This document shows positions 41,150 through 50,603 of a stretch of DNA of 64,000 nt, in pieces. The stretch's first letter is position 1. Every line of letters starts with the position of its first letter. The DNA is from JACTOJ01 sp032335695 (GTDB lineage Bacteria > Bacillota > Clostridia > Clostridiales > Clostridiaceae). The position numbers were made by a program, and so were the translations under genes. Under the pieces are notes generated by a model. It was not told the origin of the DNA and did not search any database. It saw only the letters and a list, made by a program, of their open reading frames with translations. The stretch spans positions 1 to 64,000 of the forward strand of contig NZ_JACTOJ010000021.1 in the NCBI RefSeq assembly GCF_032335695.1, read 5' to 3'.

Positions 41150-42838
41150 GTTGTAGGAATAAACGCTACAAGAGCTTTAACTTGCAAGTTTAATGCCCAG
41201 CTTTCCTGTGGAAGAGTTCAAACTCCTACTTTGGCTATGATAGCTTCAAGAGAACAGGAAATAAAAAACTTTAAACCTAAAAACTATTATGGTATAAGCG
41301 CTTTATGCAATGGAGTAAAATTCTCTTGGCAGGATGCTAAGTCCAAGGATATAAAAACCTTTGATAAGGAAAAAAGCGATAACATAATAAAAAGTATTAA
41401 AGGACAAAATGCTGAAGTGGTGGAGGTGGAAAAAGCTCATAAGAAGAGTTATTCTCCACAGCTTTATGATTTAACAGAACTTCAAAGAGATGCCAATAAG
41501 CTATTTGGATATTCTGCTAAAGAAACTTTGTCTTTAATGCAGAGGCTGTATGAGAGTCACAAGGTGCTTACTTATCCAAGAACAGATTCAAGGTACCTTT
41601 CTTCAGACATAGTGGATACTTTAAAAGATAGAATAAAAGCCTCTGGAGTAGGTCCTTATTCAAAATTTGGACTTAAGCTTATGAACTCTGAAATAAAGGC
41701 AAGTAAAAGCTTTGTGGATAACAGCAAGGTGTCGGATCATCATGCTATAATTCCTACAGAGCAGAGAGTTAATATATCTTCTCTAAGCGACAAGGAAAGA
41801 AAAATATATGACTTGGTAGTGAAGAGATTCTTTGCGGTTTTATATCCTCCTTTCGAATATGAGCAAACTACCATAAGAGCTAATATAGGCGGAGAGAACT
41901 TTATAGCTAAAGGTAAGGTAGTTATTAAAGAAGGCTGGAAGGAAGTGTATGAAAATAAATATGAGGAAGAAGATTCAAGGGAAGAGCTTTCAGATCAAAG
42001 GCTTCCTCAAATTAATAAGGGTGATAAGCTAAAGGTGACAGGTCTAACTCAGACTTCTGGAGAGACTAAGCCGCCAGCTCCTTTTAACGAAGCAACTCTT
42101 CTATCGGCTATGGAAAATCCAGTAAAGTATATGGGAGAGACCAGCAAAGATTTGGCAAAAACCTTAGGAGAAGTTGGAGGGATAGGTACCGTAGCTACCA
42201 GAGCCGATATTATAGAAAAGCTATTTAACAGCTTTTTACTAGAAAAAAAAGGTAAGGACATATTTATAACTTCAAAAGGAAAACAGCTTTTAGAGTTAGT
42301 CCCTGAAGATTTAAAATCCCCAGCTTTAACCGCTGAGTGGGAACAGAAGCTTTCGCTAATATCAAAAGGCAAGCTTAATAAAAATATATTCATTAATGAT
42401 ATGAGAAATTATGCTCAGGAAGTAGTGGGCGATATAAAGAATAGCCATGATAAGTTCAGACACGATAATCTAACAGGAAGCAAATGCCCTAACTGTGGTA
42501 AATACATGCTGGAGGTTAACGGTAAGCACGGCAAGATGCTGGTTTGCCAGGATAGAGAATGCGGCTATAGGAAAACTCTATCTAGAGTTTCCAATGCAAG
42601 ATGCCCTGAGTGCCATAAGAAGCTGGAGCTTAGAGGAGAAGGGGAAGCACAGATATTTGTATGCGCCTGCGGTTACAGAGAAAAACTTTCTGCTTTTCAG
42701 GAGAGAAAGAAAAAAGATAGCGATAAGCTTTCTAAGAAGGATGTTGCAAGATTCATGAGAGAACAGCAGAAAAAGGATCAGGAAGAACCTATGAATTCTG
42801 CCTTGGCAGATGCATTAGCTAAATTGAATTTAAAGTAA
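41150..42838 (+). pseudogene. topB: 5'-truncated DNA topoisomerase III
   Basis: From 41150 the frame reads VVGINATRALTCKFNAQLSCGRVQTPTLAMI and continues without interruption to 42838. The catalytic Tyr is present in VLTYPRTDSRYL, and the C-terminus has zinc-ribbon modules (CPNCGKYML, CPECHKKLELRG). The whole N-terminal TOPRIM domain with its acidic metal site, about 150-180 residues, is missing: an in-frame TAG precedes 41150 and no start or ribosome site exists. An internal ATG at 41231 would give a 535-residue protein without the TOPRIM centre, so it cannot be an active topoisomerase. A deletion or insertion event is the likely cause. Confidence 0.85.
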
Positions 42839-43030
42839 AAGCCAAGTTTTAAATCAGTGTAAAAATCAATACTGATTTAAAACAAAAGCAGAATAAAGAA
42901 TACAATAATTATCTAACAAAATTGAAGAAGTCATGTTCTATTAGTATTAAACTAATAAAACGTGACTATTTATTTTAGAAGATTATTGTTTTTCACGCTT
43001 TTTTAGTCGAAATTTCATAATAATATTAAA

Positions 43031-43156
43031 TTATTTAGTATTAATTGACTTAAATATATTAGGATTAACAACCTTGCTTAGCAGAATAACACCGCAGGTT
43101 TTACATATTAGATGCTCTACTTTAGAACCTCCGCCAAGCCCCCAGATGCTTGGCAT
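43031..43156 (-). pseudogene. Short zinc-ribbon-like fragment
   Basis: A 41-codon frame reads MPSIWGLGGGSKVEHLICKTCGVILLSKVV and ends in a TAA. The CxxC pair and the preceding Gly-rich start suggest a small zinc-binding protein. No ribosome site precedes it and only one CxxC is present, so a remnant is more likely than a gene. Confidence 0.3.
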
Positions 43157-43432
43157 AATAGCAGAGTGAATTTTATGCATCAATTTTCATGATTTTAGAA
43201 GCTAAAATAAATTATTGATTAATTTCCATAATGAACAGATTAATGCTTAATATATTGTCAATACTTTAATATATGGTTATGTTTTAAAGGAATATTTTAA
43301 ATTTGTGCAAAAATCAACACTGATTTAAGGCAGAACCTAATATATAAAAAGAAAATCGGTGTTTACAAAATGTAATATATAAATTACTATAGGGATAGAA
43401 TAGTTTGTAAAATAAGCATAAGGTGGTGTGAA

Positions 43433-43516
43433 ATGGCAGTAAGCAAAATAAAAGTTGCTAGAGTTGAAAAGGGACTTACCCATAGGAGCAGCTTTCATAT
43501 GCTGTTGGGTTTATAA
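43433..43516 (+). pseudogene. Truncated XRE-family regulator
   Basis: After AAGGTGGTG, an ATG opens MAVSKIKVARVEKGLTHRS and stops after 27 codons. The first 16 residues match the start of XRE-type helix-turn-helix regulators (KIKxARxEKGLTQ). The recognition helix is missing. It lies 140 bp before a small membrane protein gene of a kind normally paired with such a regulator. Confidence 0.55.
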
Positions 43517-43657
43517 GACAAACTATAAATTTGATGGAATCATGGAAAATAAAAACAATATTTATAATTGATAGTAATTCAATTATAAAAACTTAAAAAA
43601 CATTAGGAACACTTAAGTATTGGACTGAGTAAAATAACCAATACAGGGAGGTGCGAG

Positions 43658-44164
43658 ATGGATAGCATATACAGGGATGAGAGAATCAGGAAAGAGTTCA
43701 GCAAAAATGGAGTCATAAAGGCATTAGCTTTTACTTTAGCTATGGTTGGGGATATAATATATAAAATAGGTTTTCCAAGCGAGAGACATTTTGCCCATGT
43801 GCTTATTGTTTTAATGCTGCTTACACTAATTTTTACTATATATACTTTTAGAAAAAACGGAGTAAACTTTTCTGATATTATAACTATACGCAAAACTAAA
43901 AATAAAAAGATGATATATAAAGTAAACAATAGTTCCATGGCAATGATAATATTTGGATCTATCTTTTTACTATTTTATTGCATGTATGTTGGATTTATGT
44001 TCAAAATTAAATATGCAGTATTTGAATTCGCAATTTTTCTAGGAGTAATAGCCTATATAATAATAGAAGAAAAGATAATCAGTAAGAAATTTAAGGAACT
44101 ATCAGATAAAGAAATTCACCAGATTGTTGTTGATAATGAATCGAAGGATAAGGTTGCAGAATGA
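43658..44164 (+). CDS. Four-helix membrane protein (DUF2178/DUF6773-like)
   Basis: A 168-residue protein with helices near 20-38, 48-66, 95-115 and 120-138, a basic cytoplasmic loop (RKTKNKKMIYKV) and a charged C-terminus. It starts at ATG 43658 behind GGGAGG. Proteins of this form occur beside XRE regulators in Firmicutes and have no known function. Its probable regulator survives only as the fragment at 43433-43516. Confidence 0.6.
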   Translation: MDSIYRDERIRKEFSKNGVIKALAFTLAMVGDIIYKIGFPSERHFAHVLIVLMLLTLIFTIYTFRKNGVNFSDIITIRKTKNKKMIYKVNNSSMAMIIFGSIFLLFYCMYVGFMFKIKYAVFEFAIFLGVIAYIIIEEKIISKKFKELSDKEIHQIVVDNESKDKVAE

Positions 44165-44490
44165 GATAATTATTTTAAGCCATATATAGCATAATAACGA
44201 TTCCATTGGATATAATATAAAGTGGTATTTATTTTAAATATATAATGAAGCTGTGGGTATAAAGTTCAGGCTTCACAAAATAATGGCTGAAATTACAGTA
44301 ATAAATATTGAGGACGTGGAGGAATATCTCCATGTCCTTGTATTATGGTATTATTAAATTAGGCTCTTTTATATATAGAAATACTAAAAGGATTGATTCT
44401 GTTTAAGGTATAATTTGGAGTGGACAAAAATATTGCCGTATGATATTTTATCTATGTTGAAAGCTATATTTATTATAGTGTAAATTTTGA
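44165..44490. other. Gene-free stretch with one hairpin
   Basis: The only structure is AGGACGTGGAG with CTCCATGTCCT (44310-44339), a stem with one G-T pair and a weak T-run, which may be the terminator of the preceding gene. No gene is visible. Confidence 0.5.
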
Positions 44491-44508
44491 AAGAGAGGCT
44501 AGTATGAA

Positions 44509-45327
44509 TTGGGGAAAGAAGAATCGAATAAAATAAAACTATATGGTTTTAATAATCTTACTAAATCTTTGAGCTTTAATATATATGACATTTGCTATAC
44601 AGAGACTGATGAAGATAGAAAAAAATACATAGAATATATAGATGAACAATATAATTCTGAAAGATTAACTAACATATTAAGCAATGTAACAAAAACTATC
44701 GGAGCGAATGTACTTAACATAGCAAAGCAGGATTATGATCCGCAGGGAGCTAGTGTTACACTGCTTATATCTGAAGAGGAAGTACCTCTGTATCTATTAG
44801 ATCCTTCCTGTAATAGAGGATTACTTACACCGATCAGGGAGAATATAGTTGCGCACTTGGATAAAAGCCATGTTACGGTGCACACTTATCCTGAAAGTCA
44901 TCCTCAAAATAATATAAGTACATTTAGAGTAGATATAGATGTTTCCACCTGCGGAAAGATATCACCGCTAAAAGCATTAAATTATCTTATAGATAGTTTT
45001 GACTCCGATATAATAACAATAGATTATAGAGTAAGAGGCTTTACACGAGATGTGGATGGACACAAGCATTTTATAGATCATGACATAAATTCAATACAGA
45101 ATTTTATTTGTAAAGAGACTATAGATAGGTACAATCTAATAGATATGAATATATATCAATCCAACATATTTCATACGAAGATGATGCTTAAGGATATGGA
45201 TTTGCCAAACTATTTATTTGAAATAAGGGAAGAGGATTTAAGCTCATCAGAGAGAAATGAAATAATTACTAAGCTGAACAGAGAGATGACAGAAATTTTC
45301 TATGGTATAGATTTACCAAATGTATAA
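44509..45327 (+). CDS. speD: S-adenosylmethionine decarboxylase proenzyme (E. coli type)
   Basis: A 272-residue decarboxylase proenzyme that supplies the aminopropyl donor for spermidine. The self-cleavage site lies in HLDKSHVTVHTYPESHP near residue 112 (cleavage at Lys-Ser gives the pyruvoyl group). FRVDIDVSTCGKISPL and YDPQGASVTLL are further family signatures. The frame starts at TTG 44509, but AGAGAGG is best placed for ATG 44504, which opens a different 10-codon frame. One missing T after ATGAATT would join that ATG to speD. Either a weak TTG start or a frameshift at the very beginning must be assumed. Confidence 0.88.
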   Translation: MGKEESNKIKLYGFNNLTKSLSFNIYDICYTETDEDRKKYIEYIDEQYNSERLTNILSNVTKTIGANVLNIAKQDYDPQGASVTLLISEEEVPLYLLDPSCNRGLLTPIRENIVAHLDKSHVTVHTYPESHPQNNISTFRVDIDVSTCGKISPLKALNYLIDSFDSDIITIDYRVRGFTRDVDGHKHFIDHDINSIQNFICKETIDRYNLIDMNIYQSNIFHTKMMLKDMDLPNYLFEIREEDLSSSERNEIITKLNREMTEIFYGIDLPNV

Positions 45328-45347
45328 TGTTGTGAGTGGGTGTAGTT

Positions 45348-45947
45348 ATGGAATTTGATAAGGGAAAAAATGAGATTTGTGAAAATGAGACAGTATTAAA
45401 TAATACTAATAAGAAAAAAGGTGCTAGGAAGTTTTTAAAAAGTAATTTGTTTTTTATATTAATATGTGTAATATGCGCTTTTATTATAAGGACATATCTA
45501 TTGGAAAGAGCGGATGTGGACGGAATTTCCATGTATCCAACTCTCAATGATAAAGATGTGGTTTTTGTAGAAAAAATAAGTGATGCATTAAAGAGTTTTA
45601 GTAAAGGGCAAATTATTATATTTACTCCTCCTAATGATAAGTACAGCGTATATATAAAAAGAATTATAGCGTTGAGCGGTGACACAGTAGAGATAAAAAA
45701 TGGAAGGGTCTTGGTGGACGGAAAGCAGATAAAAGAAGATTATCTGTCCCAGGATATGGAGACCAACTACGGTAATTTTATAACAGAGGATTATGTATAT
45801 ACTGTGCCTAAAAACTATGTGTTTGTTATGGGAGATAATAGAGATAGAAGCAATGACAGCAGAAACTTTGGACCCGTTCCTATAGAAAATATAAGAGGAC
45901 ATGCATTTTTAAGAGTAAAACCTCTAGACAAGTTTACCATATTATAA
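45348..45947 (+). CDS. lepB: Type I signal peptidase
   Basis: A 199-residue membrane peptidase. A Lys-rich N-terminus precedes one helix (FFILICVICAFIIRTYLL). The catalytic Ser is in DGISMYPTL, the Lys in YIKRIIALSGD, and box E is GDNRDRSNDSR. It cleaves exported preproteins outside the membrane. ATG 45348 is preferred over GTG 45336. It follows speD by 20 nt and is ended by a strong terminator. Confidence 0.9.
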   Translation: MEFDKGKNEICENETVLNNTNKKKGARKFLKSNLFFILICVICAFIIRTYLLERADVDGISMYPTLNDKDVVFVEKISDALKSFSKGQIIIFTPPNDKYSVYIKRIIALSGDTVEIKNGRVLVDGKQIKEDYLSQDMETNYGNFITEDYVYTVPKNYVFVMGDNRDRSNDSRNFGPVPIENIRGHAFLRVKPLDKFTIL

Positions 45948-45955
45948 TTAATTTG

Positions 45956-46006
45956 AAATAGCTATCCAAAATAAAATTCATTTATTTTGGATAGCTATTT
46001 TTATTA
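45956..46006. terminator. Terminator between lepB and a convergent gene
   Basis: AAATAGCTATCCAAAATAAA pairs with its exact complement over a 5-nt loop, followed by T-rich sequence on both strands. Confidence 0.85.
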
Positions 46007-47035
46007 TTCTACTGGAGTGTTTTTTTTATCAGCCGCATATTTTATGATTTCATCAAATCTAGATTTCCACATCTTTTTGATTTCTGCATTATAGCCTAGA
46101 ATAACCCAAGGACAATCTTCTTTAATAGCCATTAGTAATGAATTTACTAAGCTTTCTTTCATATTTATTCTTACAATAGATTTATCATAACAACAAAGAT
46201 CTAGTTCGTAGCTCTTTCCGGCAGGAATGAAATTTATAGATTTTTTAATTATTTTTTTGTAAGCCCAAAGTACATCTTCCATTTTAGCTATTTTCAAGCT
46301 TAGAGCATAAGGGGCTATTATCCAAGACTTAGTGTATATAACCTTACCAAAATTTTGTACAGGATATTGAGATAAATCTCTGTCGATACTCTGAGCTAAA
46401 GTGTCTGCGTCCCCATATTTTGCAAGTTTTTTGTATATTCTATGTCTTGCAGGGAGAGTAAATGTTCTGAAAGCTTTTATTGCACATATGAAAAATAATA
46501 TTCCAAGTATGCTGCAAATTATAAATATTACAGATGAACTCGGGTCATATTTTGAATCCAAAATGTAATCAGAAAGAGTGAATTCACCATTCGATTCGCT
46601 CTTAATTTCAGCCATATAAGAAGACAAGTGATCTTTTTCTTCATCAGTCATTTTTCTTACCCACCCAGTATAGGATGAAGAAGAAGCTGCTTCTGGTGGG
46701 ATTGCAGCAAAAATAAGTGTTTTGCCTCCTTTTAGTAAATAATAATCAGCTTCTACAGTTTTTGAACTGCTTTTTTTATTGGTTTCAACATATTGAAGCC
46801 CAGTTTTTGCTTTAGCTTCAGGAGTAAGAGTTACATAATTGTTTGAACCAAAACCGCTTAATTTTCTAGAAGCTATATCTTCGAAATTTATGGTGTTAGC
46901 CCCTTTAAAATAATTGATGGCGTTACCGCAGACTGTGAGAATGATAAAACAACAGATAACAAATAGCAAAAAATGAGTGATAAAGAGATTCCTTGAAACT
47001 CTCTTTATACGTGAATTTAAAAAATTAATTTCCAA
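46004..47035 (-). CDS. Unassigned membrane protein, two helices
   Basis: A 343-residue protein with helices near 17-37 and 168-188 and an extracytoplasmic Ser/Lys-rich domain of about 130 residues between them. The C-terminal part (190-343) is soluble, with AKYGDADTLAQSIDRDL and YELDLCCYDKSIVRINMK. I do not recognise a family; similar two-helix proteins of unknown function are common in clostridia. It stands alone. The start is followed from TTTTGGAAATT with a modest ribosome site (AGGGGGAAT). Confidence 0.65.
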   Translation of the reverse strand: MEINFLNSRIKRVSRNLFITHFLLFVICCFIILTVCGNAINYFKGANTINFEDIASRKLSGFGSNNYVTLTPEAKAKTGLQYVETNKKSSSKTVEADYYLLKGGKTLIFAAIPPEAASSSSYTGWVRKMTDEEKDHLSSYMAEIKSESNGEFTLSDYILDSKYDPSSSVIFIICSILGILFFICAIKAFRTFTLPARHRIYKKLAKYGDADTLAQSIDRDLSQYPVQNFGKVIYTKSWIIAPYALSLKIAKMEDVLWAYKKIIKKSINFIPAGKSYELDLCCYDKSIVRINMKESLVNSLLMAIKEDCPWVILGYNAEIKKMWKSRFDEIIKYAADKKNTPVE

Positions 47036-47250
47036 AACCTATTCCCCCTAAAAATAAAAGTAAATTTTATATATAAATAAATTAATACAGCTAATACCAT
47101 TAATTTATCGTTTAAGTCATGAAAAACTATACCCTGTTTTGTTAGTAATTATAAAATATCTATATTTATCAATGGCGAATTTATATAAGAAATTTATAAA
47201 TAGAAGCTATAATTAATAGCATAATAGTGTAGAAAGAATTAAACCCATAA
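47036..47250. other. Intergenic stretch between divergent genes
   Basis: AT-rich, with stops in all frames. I see nothing recognisable before the PurBox-like pair at 47251. Confidence 0.5.
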
Positions 47251-47294
47251 AATAACGAATTATAATAAGTAGTAGTGCAAAAATGTTCGGTTAT
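47251..47294. promoter_or_regulatory. Pair of PurR-box-like sites before purA
   Basis: On the minus strand ATAACCGAACATT (47294-47282) fits the Bacillus PurBox pattern AWWWCCGAACWWT. A second, weaker copy in the opposite orientation is AATAACGAATTAT (47251-47263). The 18-nt gap is near the usual 16-17. This suggests purA is controlled by a PurR-type regulator. Confidence 0.5.
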
Positions 47295-47297
47295 TTG

Positions 47298-47326
47298 TTG
47301 ACTATTTTATGTAGCTTTGATAGTAT
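47298..47326 (+). promoter_or_regulatory. Probable sigma-A promoter of purA
   Basis: TTGACT (47298-47303), a 17-nt spacer and TAGTAT (47321-47326). The leader to ATG 47367 would be about 33 nt. The PurBox-like pair lies directly upstream. Confidence 0.55.
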
Positions 47327-47366
47327 TGTTAGTGGTACATAAGAAATTAAATGGGAGGAAAACAAT

Positions 47367-48653
47367 ATGTCAGCTTTTATAGTTTTAGGAGCCCAATGGG
47401 GAGATGAAGGAAAGGGTAAAATGACAGATTTTCTTGCAGAAGGCGCCGACGTAGTAGTTAGATTCCAAGGCGGAAACAATGCAGGACACACTGTAGCAGT
47501 TGAAGACAAGAAATATAAATTACATCTTATACCATCAGGAATTTTGTACAATAATAAAGTTAATATAATAGGAAATGGAGTAGTAATAGATCCTAATGCA
47601 TTCTTCGAAGAAATAGAATATTTGAAGGGTATGGGAGTAAAAGTAACTCCTGAAAATCTTATTGTAAGCGATAGAGCTCAAGTTATAATGCCTTATCATA
47701 AGACTCTGGATAAGCTAAAAGAGAAATCTAGAGGTAAAAATGATATTGGAACCACAGGAAAAGGTATAGGACCATGTTATACTGACAAGGTAGAAAGATC
47801 TGGTATAAGAATTTGTGACTTAATTAATAAAGCTGTATTTGAAGAAAAGCTAAGGCTTAATTTAAAAGAAAAGAATGCTTATATAACCGAAGTATTAGGC
47901 GGCGAGGCATTAGACTTTGATGCAGTATACTCAGAATATGTAAGCTTGGCTGAAAAAATAAAACCTTTCGTTAAAGATACTTCCGTTGAGGTTTATGATG
48001 CAATAAAAGCTAAGAAGGATGTATTGTTTGAAGGTGCCCAAGGAATGCTTCTGGATATAGATTATGGTACATATCCATATGTAACTTCCTCAAACACAGT
48101 AGCAGGAGGAGTATGCACAGGAGCTGGAGTTGGACCTACTATGATAGATAGTGCCGTTGGTATAGTAAAGGCCTACACTACAAGAGTAGGAAAAGGACCA
48201 TTCCCTACAGAACTTTTGGATTCAACTGGTGATTGGATAAGGGAAAAAGGAAACGAATTTGGAGTTACTACTGGAAGAGCAAGAAGATGCGGATGGCTTG
48301 ATCTTGTTATATTGAAAACAAGCACTAGAGTTAATGGACTTACAAGCTTTGCAGTAACTAAGATAGATACTTTAGCTGGACTTGATAAGATTAAGGTTTG
48401 CGTGGGATACAAATTTGAAGGAAAAGTTATAGATTATTTTCCGGCAAGTCTTGAAGATTTAGCAAAATGTGAACCTATATATGAAGAATTTGATGGTTGG
48501 GATGATAGCGTGGCAGAAGCAAGAAGCTACGAGGAATTACCAGAAAATGCGAAGAAGTATCTTAGAAGAATTGAAGAATTTACATCTACTAAGATAGCGA
48601 TCGTATCCGTAGGACCAAGAAGAGATCAGACAATAGTTGTATCAGAACTATAG
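47367..48653 (+). CDS. purA: Adenylosuccinate synthetase
   Basis: The 428-residue enzyme joins IMP and aspartate with GTP in AMP synthesis. Signatures are the N-terminal GAQWGDEGKGKMTD, NAGHTV with the catalytic His, GTTGKGIGPCY, and GVTTGRARRCGWLD. Length is typical. ATG 47367 follows GGGAGG. It stands alone behind a PurBox-like pair. Confidence 0.97.
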   Translation: MSAFIVLGAQWGDEGKGKMTDFLAEGADVVVRFQGGNNAGHTVAVEDKKYKLHLIPSGILYNNKVNIIGNGVVIDPNAFFEEIEYLKGMGVKVTPENLIVSDRAQVIMPYHKTLDKLKEKSRGKNDIGTTGKGIGPCYTDKVERSGIRICDLINKAVFEEKLRLNLKEKNAYITEVLGGEALDFDAVYSEYVSLAEKIKPFVKDTSVEVYDAIKAKKDVLFEGAQGMLLDIDYGTYPYVTSSNTVAGGVCTGAGVGPTMIDSAVGIVKAYTTRVGKGPFPTELLDSTGDWIREKGNEFGVTTGRARRCGWLDLVILKTSTRVNGLTSFAVTKIDTLAGLDKIKVCVGYKFEGKVIDYFPASLEDLAKCEPIYEEFDGWDDSVAEARSYEELPENAKKYLRRIEEFTSTKIAIVSVGPRRDQTIVVSEL

Positions 48654-48740
48654 TGAATATTTGCTTGTTGTAAATTACAATTAAATTGTATATAATATAT
48701 TTGATGAAATACCATTAAATAAAAGAAAAGAGGCGATATA

Positions 48741-48923
48741 GTGATTACTAAGGAAATGACTATAGGACAATTAGTTACAGAGAATCCTGATAAAATTGAT
48801 ACTCTAATGGATTTTGGTATGGGCTGTGTAGGATGTCCTGCATCTCAGATGGAAACATTAGAAGAAGCAGCAATGGTTCATGGATTTGATATAGACGATT
48901 TAGTAGAAGCATTAAATCAGTAA
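48741..48923 (+). CDS. DUF1858-domain protein
   Basis: A 60-residue protein starting at GTG 48741 behind AAAGAGG. The sequence (MTIGQLVTENPD, then DFGMGCVGCPASQMETLEEAAMVHG) is a DUF1858 domain with the CxGCP pair, as in the N-terminus of ScdA/RIC-like and hybrid-cluster-related proteins. It may bind a metal or Fe-S cluster. A terminator follows. Confidence 0.85.
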   Translation: MITKEMTIGQLVTENPDKIDTLMDFGMGCVGCPASQMETLEEAAMVHGFDIDDLVEALNQ

Positions 48924-48973
48924 TATAGATTCAATCTATATTGTTACATGATATAATAAGTTTTTGGAATAAT

Positions 48974-49009
48974 AAAAGTGAGGAATATTAAATATTCTTC
49001 ACTTTTTTT
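48974..49009 (+). terminator. Terminator after the DUF1858 gene
   Basis: AAAAGTGAGGAATATT pairs with AATATTCTTCACTTTT with one mismatch and is followed by seven T. Confidence 0.85.
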
Positions 49010-49141
49010 CAATTACAAATATAAAAAGTTCTATAAAATGCAAACGATTATAATAATTGTATTTATTAGTGGACAATAATTATTTTATAATTTATAATAT
49101 ATATAGATAATAATTTAACAAGGATTTTAGGGAGGGTTTTT

Positions 49142-50470
49142 ATGAAGGTAATAGTAATAGGATGTACTCATGCAGGTACTGCGGCAATTGTTAACACTGC
49201 TAAGTTATATCCCCAGGCTGATATAACTGTATATGAAAGAAATGATAATATATCATTTTTATCTTGTGGTATTGCACTTTATGTGGGAGGAGTAGTTAAG
49301 GATCCTCAAGGACTTTTCTATTCATCTCCAGAAAAACTTGCAGAGCTTGGAGTTAAAACAAAAATGAAACATGATGTGCTATCCATTGATACTGATGCTA
49401 AAAAGGTAAAGGTTAAGGATTTAGAGACAGAGAGAGAATTTGAAGACACCTATGATAAGCTTATAATAACTACTGGTTCATGGCCAATAGTACCTAATAT
49501 TGAGGAAATAAACTTAGAGAATATACTCCTCTCTAAAAATTATACTCATTCAAATACAATAATTGAAAAAGCTAAGACTGCTAAAAATATAGTGGTGGTA
49601 GGAGCTGGATACATAGGAGTAGAGCTTGTGGAAGCCTTCCAAAGCCAAGGAAAACAAGTAACTTTAATAGATACAGTAGATAGAATCTTAAATAAGTATC
49701 TTGATAAGGAATTCACAGATGCAGCTGAAGCGTCCTTTAAAAATAATGGGGTTAAATTAGCTTTAGGTGAAACAGTTACAAAATTTGAAGGTGAAGATGG
49801 AAAAGTAAAGAAGGTTATAACTAATAAAGGTGAATATGAAACAGATATGGTTATATTGTGCATAGGCTTTAGACCTAACACTCAATTACTTAAAGGCCAA
49901 GTAGATATGCTGTCAAATGGTGCTATAATTATCGATGAATATATGAGGGCTAGCAAGGAAGGCGTATATGCAGCAGGGGACAGCTGTGCAGTAATATATA
50001 ACCCTACAGGAAAGCTTCAATATATTCCGCTAGCTACTAATGCTGTAAGAATGGGAACTTTAGTCGCTAGAAATCTTGTTAAACCTACTATAAAATATCT
50101 AGGGACACAAGGCACATCAGGAATAAAAATATATGAAAATAACATAGCATCTACAGGTCTCACAGAAGAATCCGCTAAGGCAGATGGATTTAAAGTAAAA
50201 TCAGTAACTATAAAAGAAAATTATAGACCAGAGTTTATGCCGACCTATGAGGAGATTACCTTAAAGGTGGTTTATGAGGCTGAAAGCAGAGTTATCTTAG
50301 GTGCGCAGCTTATGTGCAAGGTGGATTTAACTGCTGCGATAAACACTATTTCTGTATGCATACAGAATAAAATGACTATAGATGAATTAGGTTTTGTAGA
50401 TTTCTTCTTCCAGCCTCATTTTAATAAGCCTTGGAATTTTTTAAATGTAGCAGGGCTTAATGCAGAGTAA
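49142..50470 (+). CDS. NADH oxidase / CoA-disulfide reductase-family flavoprotein
   Basis: A 442-residue FAD enzyme with the redox-active Cys in FLSCGIALYVGG near residue 42, the NADH-binding VVVGAGYIGVELVEAF near 155, an FAD site AAGDSCAVIYNP near 280, and a C-terminal dimerisation domain. The single Cys in SCGIA is the mark of H2O-forming NADH oxidases and CoA-disulfide reductases. In anaerobes it removes O2. GGGAGGG precedes ATG 49142. Substrate choice between O2 and CoA-disulfide cannot be told here. Confidence 0.9.
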   Translation: MKVIVIGCTHAGTAAIVNTAKLYPQADITVYERNDNISFLSCGIALYVGGVVKDPQGLFYSSPEKLAELGVKTKMKHDVLSIDTDAKKVKVKDLETEREFEDTYDKLIITTGSWPIVPNIEEINLENILLSKNYTHSNTIIEKAKTAKNIVVVGAGYIGVELVEAFQSQGKQVTLIDTVDRILNKYLDKEFTDAAEASFKNNGVKLALGETVTKFEGEDGKVKKVITNKGEYETDMVILCIGFRPNTQLLKGQVDMLSNGAIIIDEYMRASKEGVYAAGDSCAVIYNPTGKLQYIPLATNAVRMGTLVARNLVKPTIKYLGTQGTSGIKIYENNIASTGLTEESAKADGFKVKSVTIKENYRPEFMPTYEEITLKVVYEAESRVILGAQLMCKVDLTAAINTISVCIQNKMTIDELGFVDFFFQPHFNKPWNFLNVAGLNAE

Positions 50471-50501
50471 AATTATAAATAATAAAATTCAAATTGCAAA
50501 T

Positions 50502-50527
50502 AAAAGCATGGCTAAGGCCATGCTTTT
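50502..50527 (+). terminator. Terminator after the flavoprotein gene
   Basis: AAAAGCATGGC and GGCCATGCTTTT form a near-perfect stem with a tiny loop and T-run. Confidence 0.8.
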
Positions 50528-50603
50528 GTTGTATCGGTACATTTACACTTTTCACACTATGATAGTAAGCTATTATTGTAATTTTTTAGAAGAGGTGTAT
50601 ATT

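Larger units (their letters stand above)
42839..43657. other. Degenerate region with short gene remnants
   Basis: About 820 bp with no complete gene. It holds a minus-strand zinc-ribbon scrap and a truncated XRE-type regulator, both listed separately. The rest is AT-rich with no open frames or RNA genes. Confidence 0.5.

Noticed and set aside
41231..42838. An intact 535-residue topoisomerase
   Set aside because: The ATG at 41231 is an internal Met of the topB sequence with no ribosome site, and the TOPRIM domain needed for catalysis is missing.
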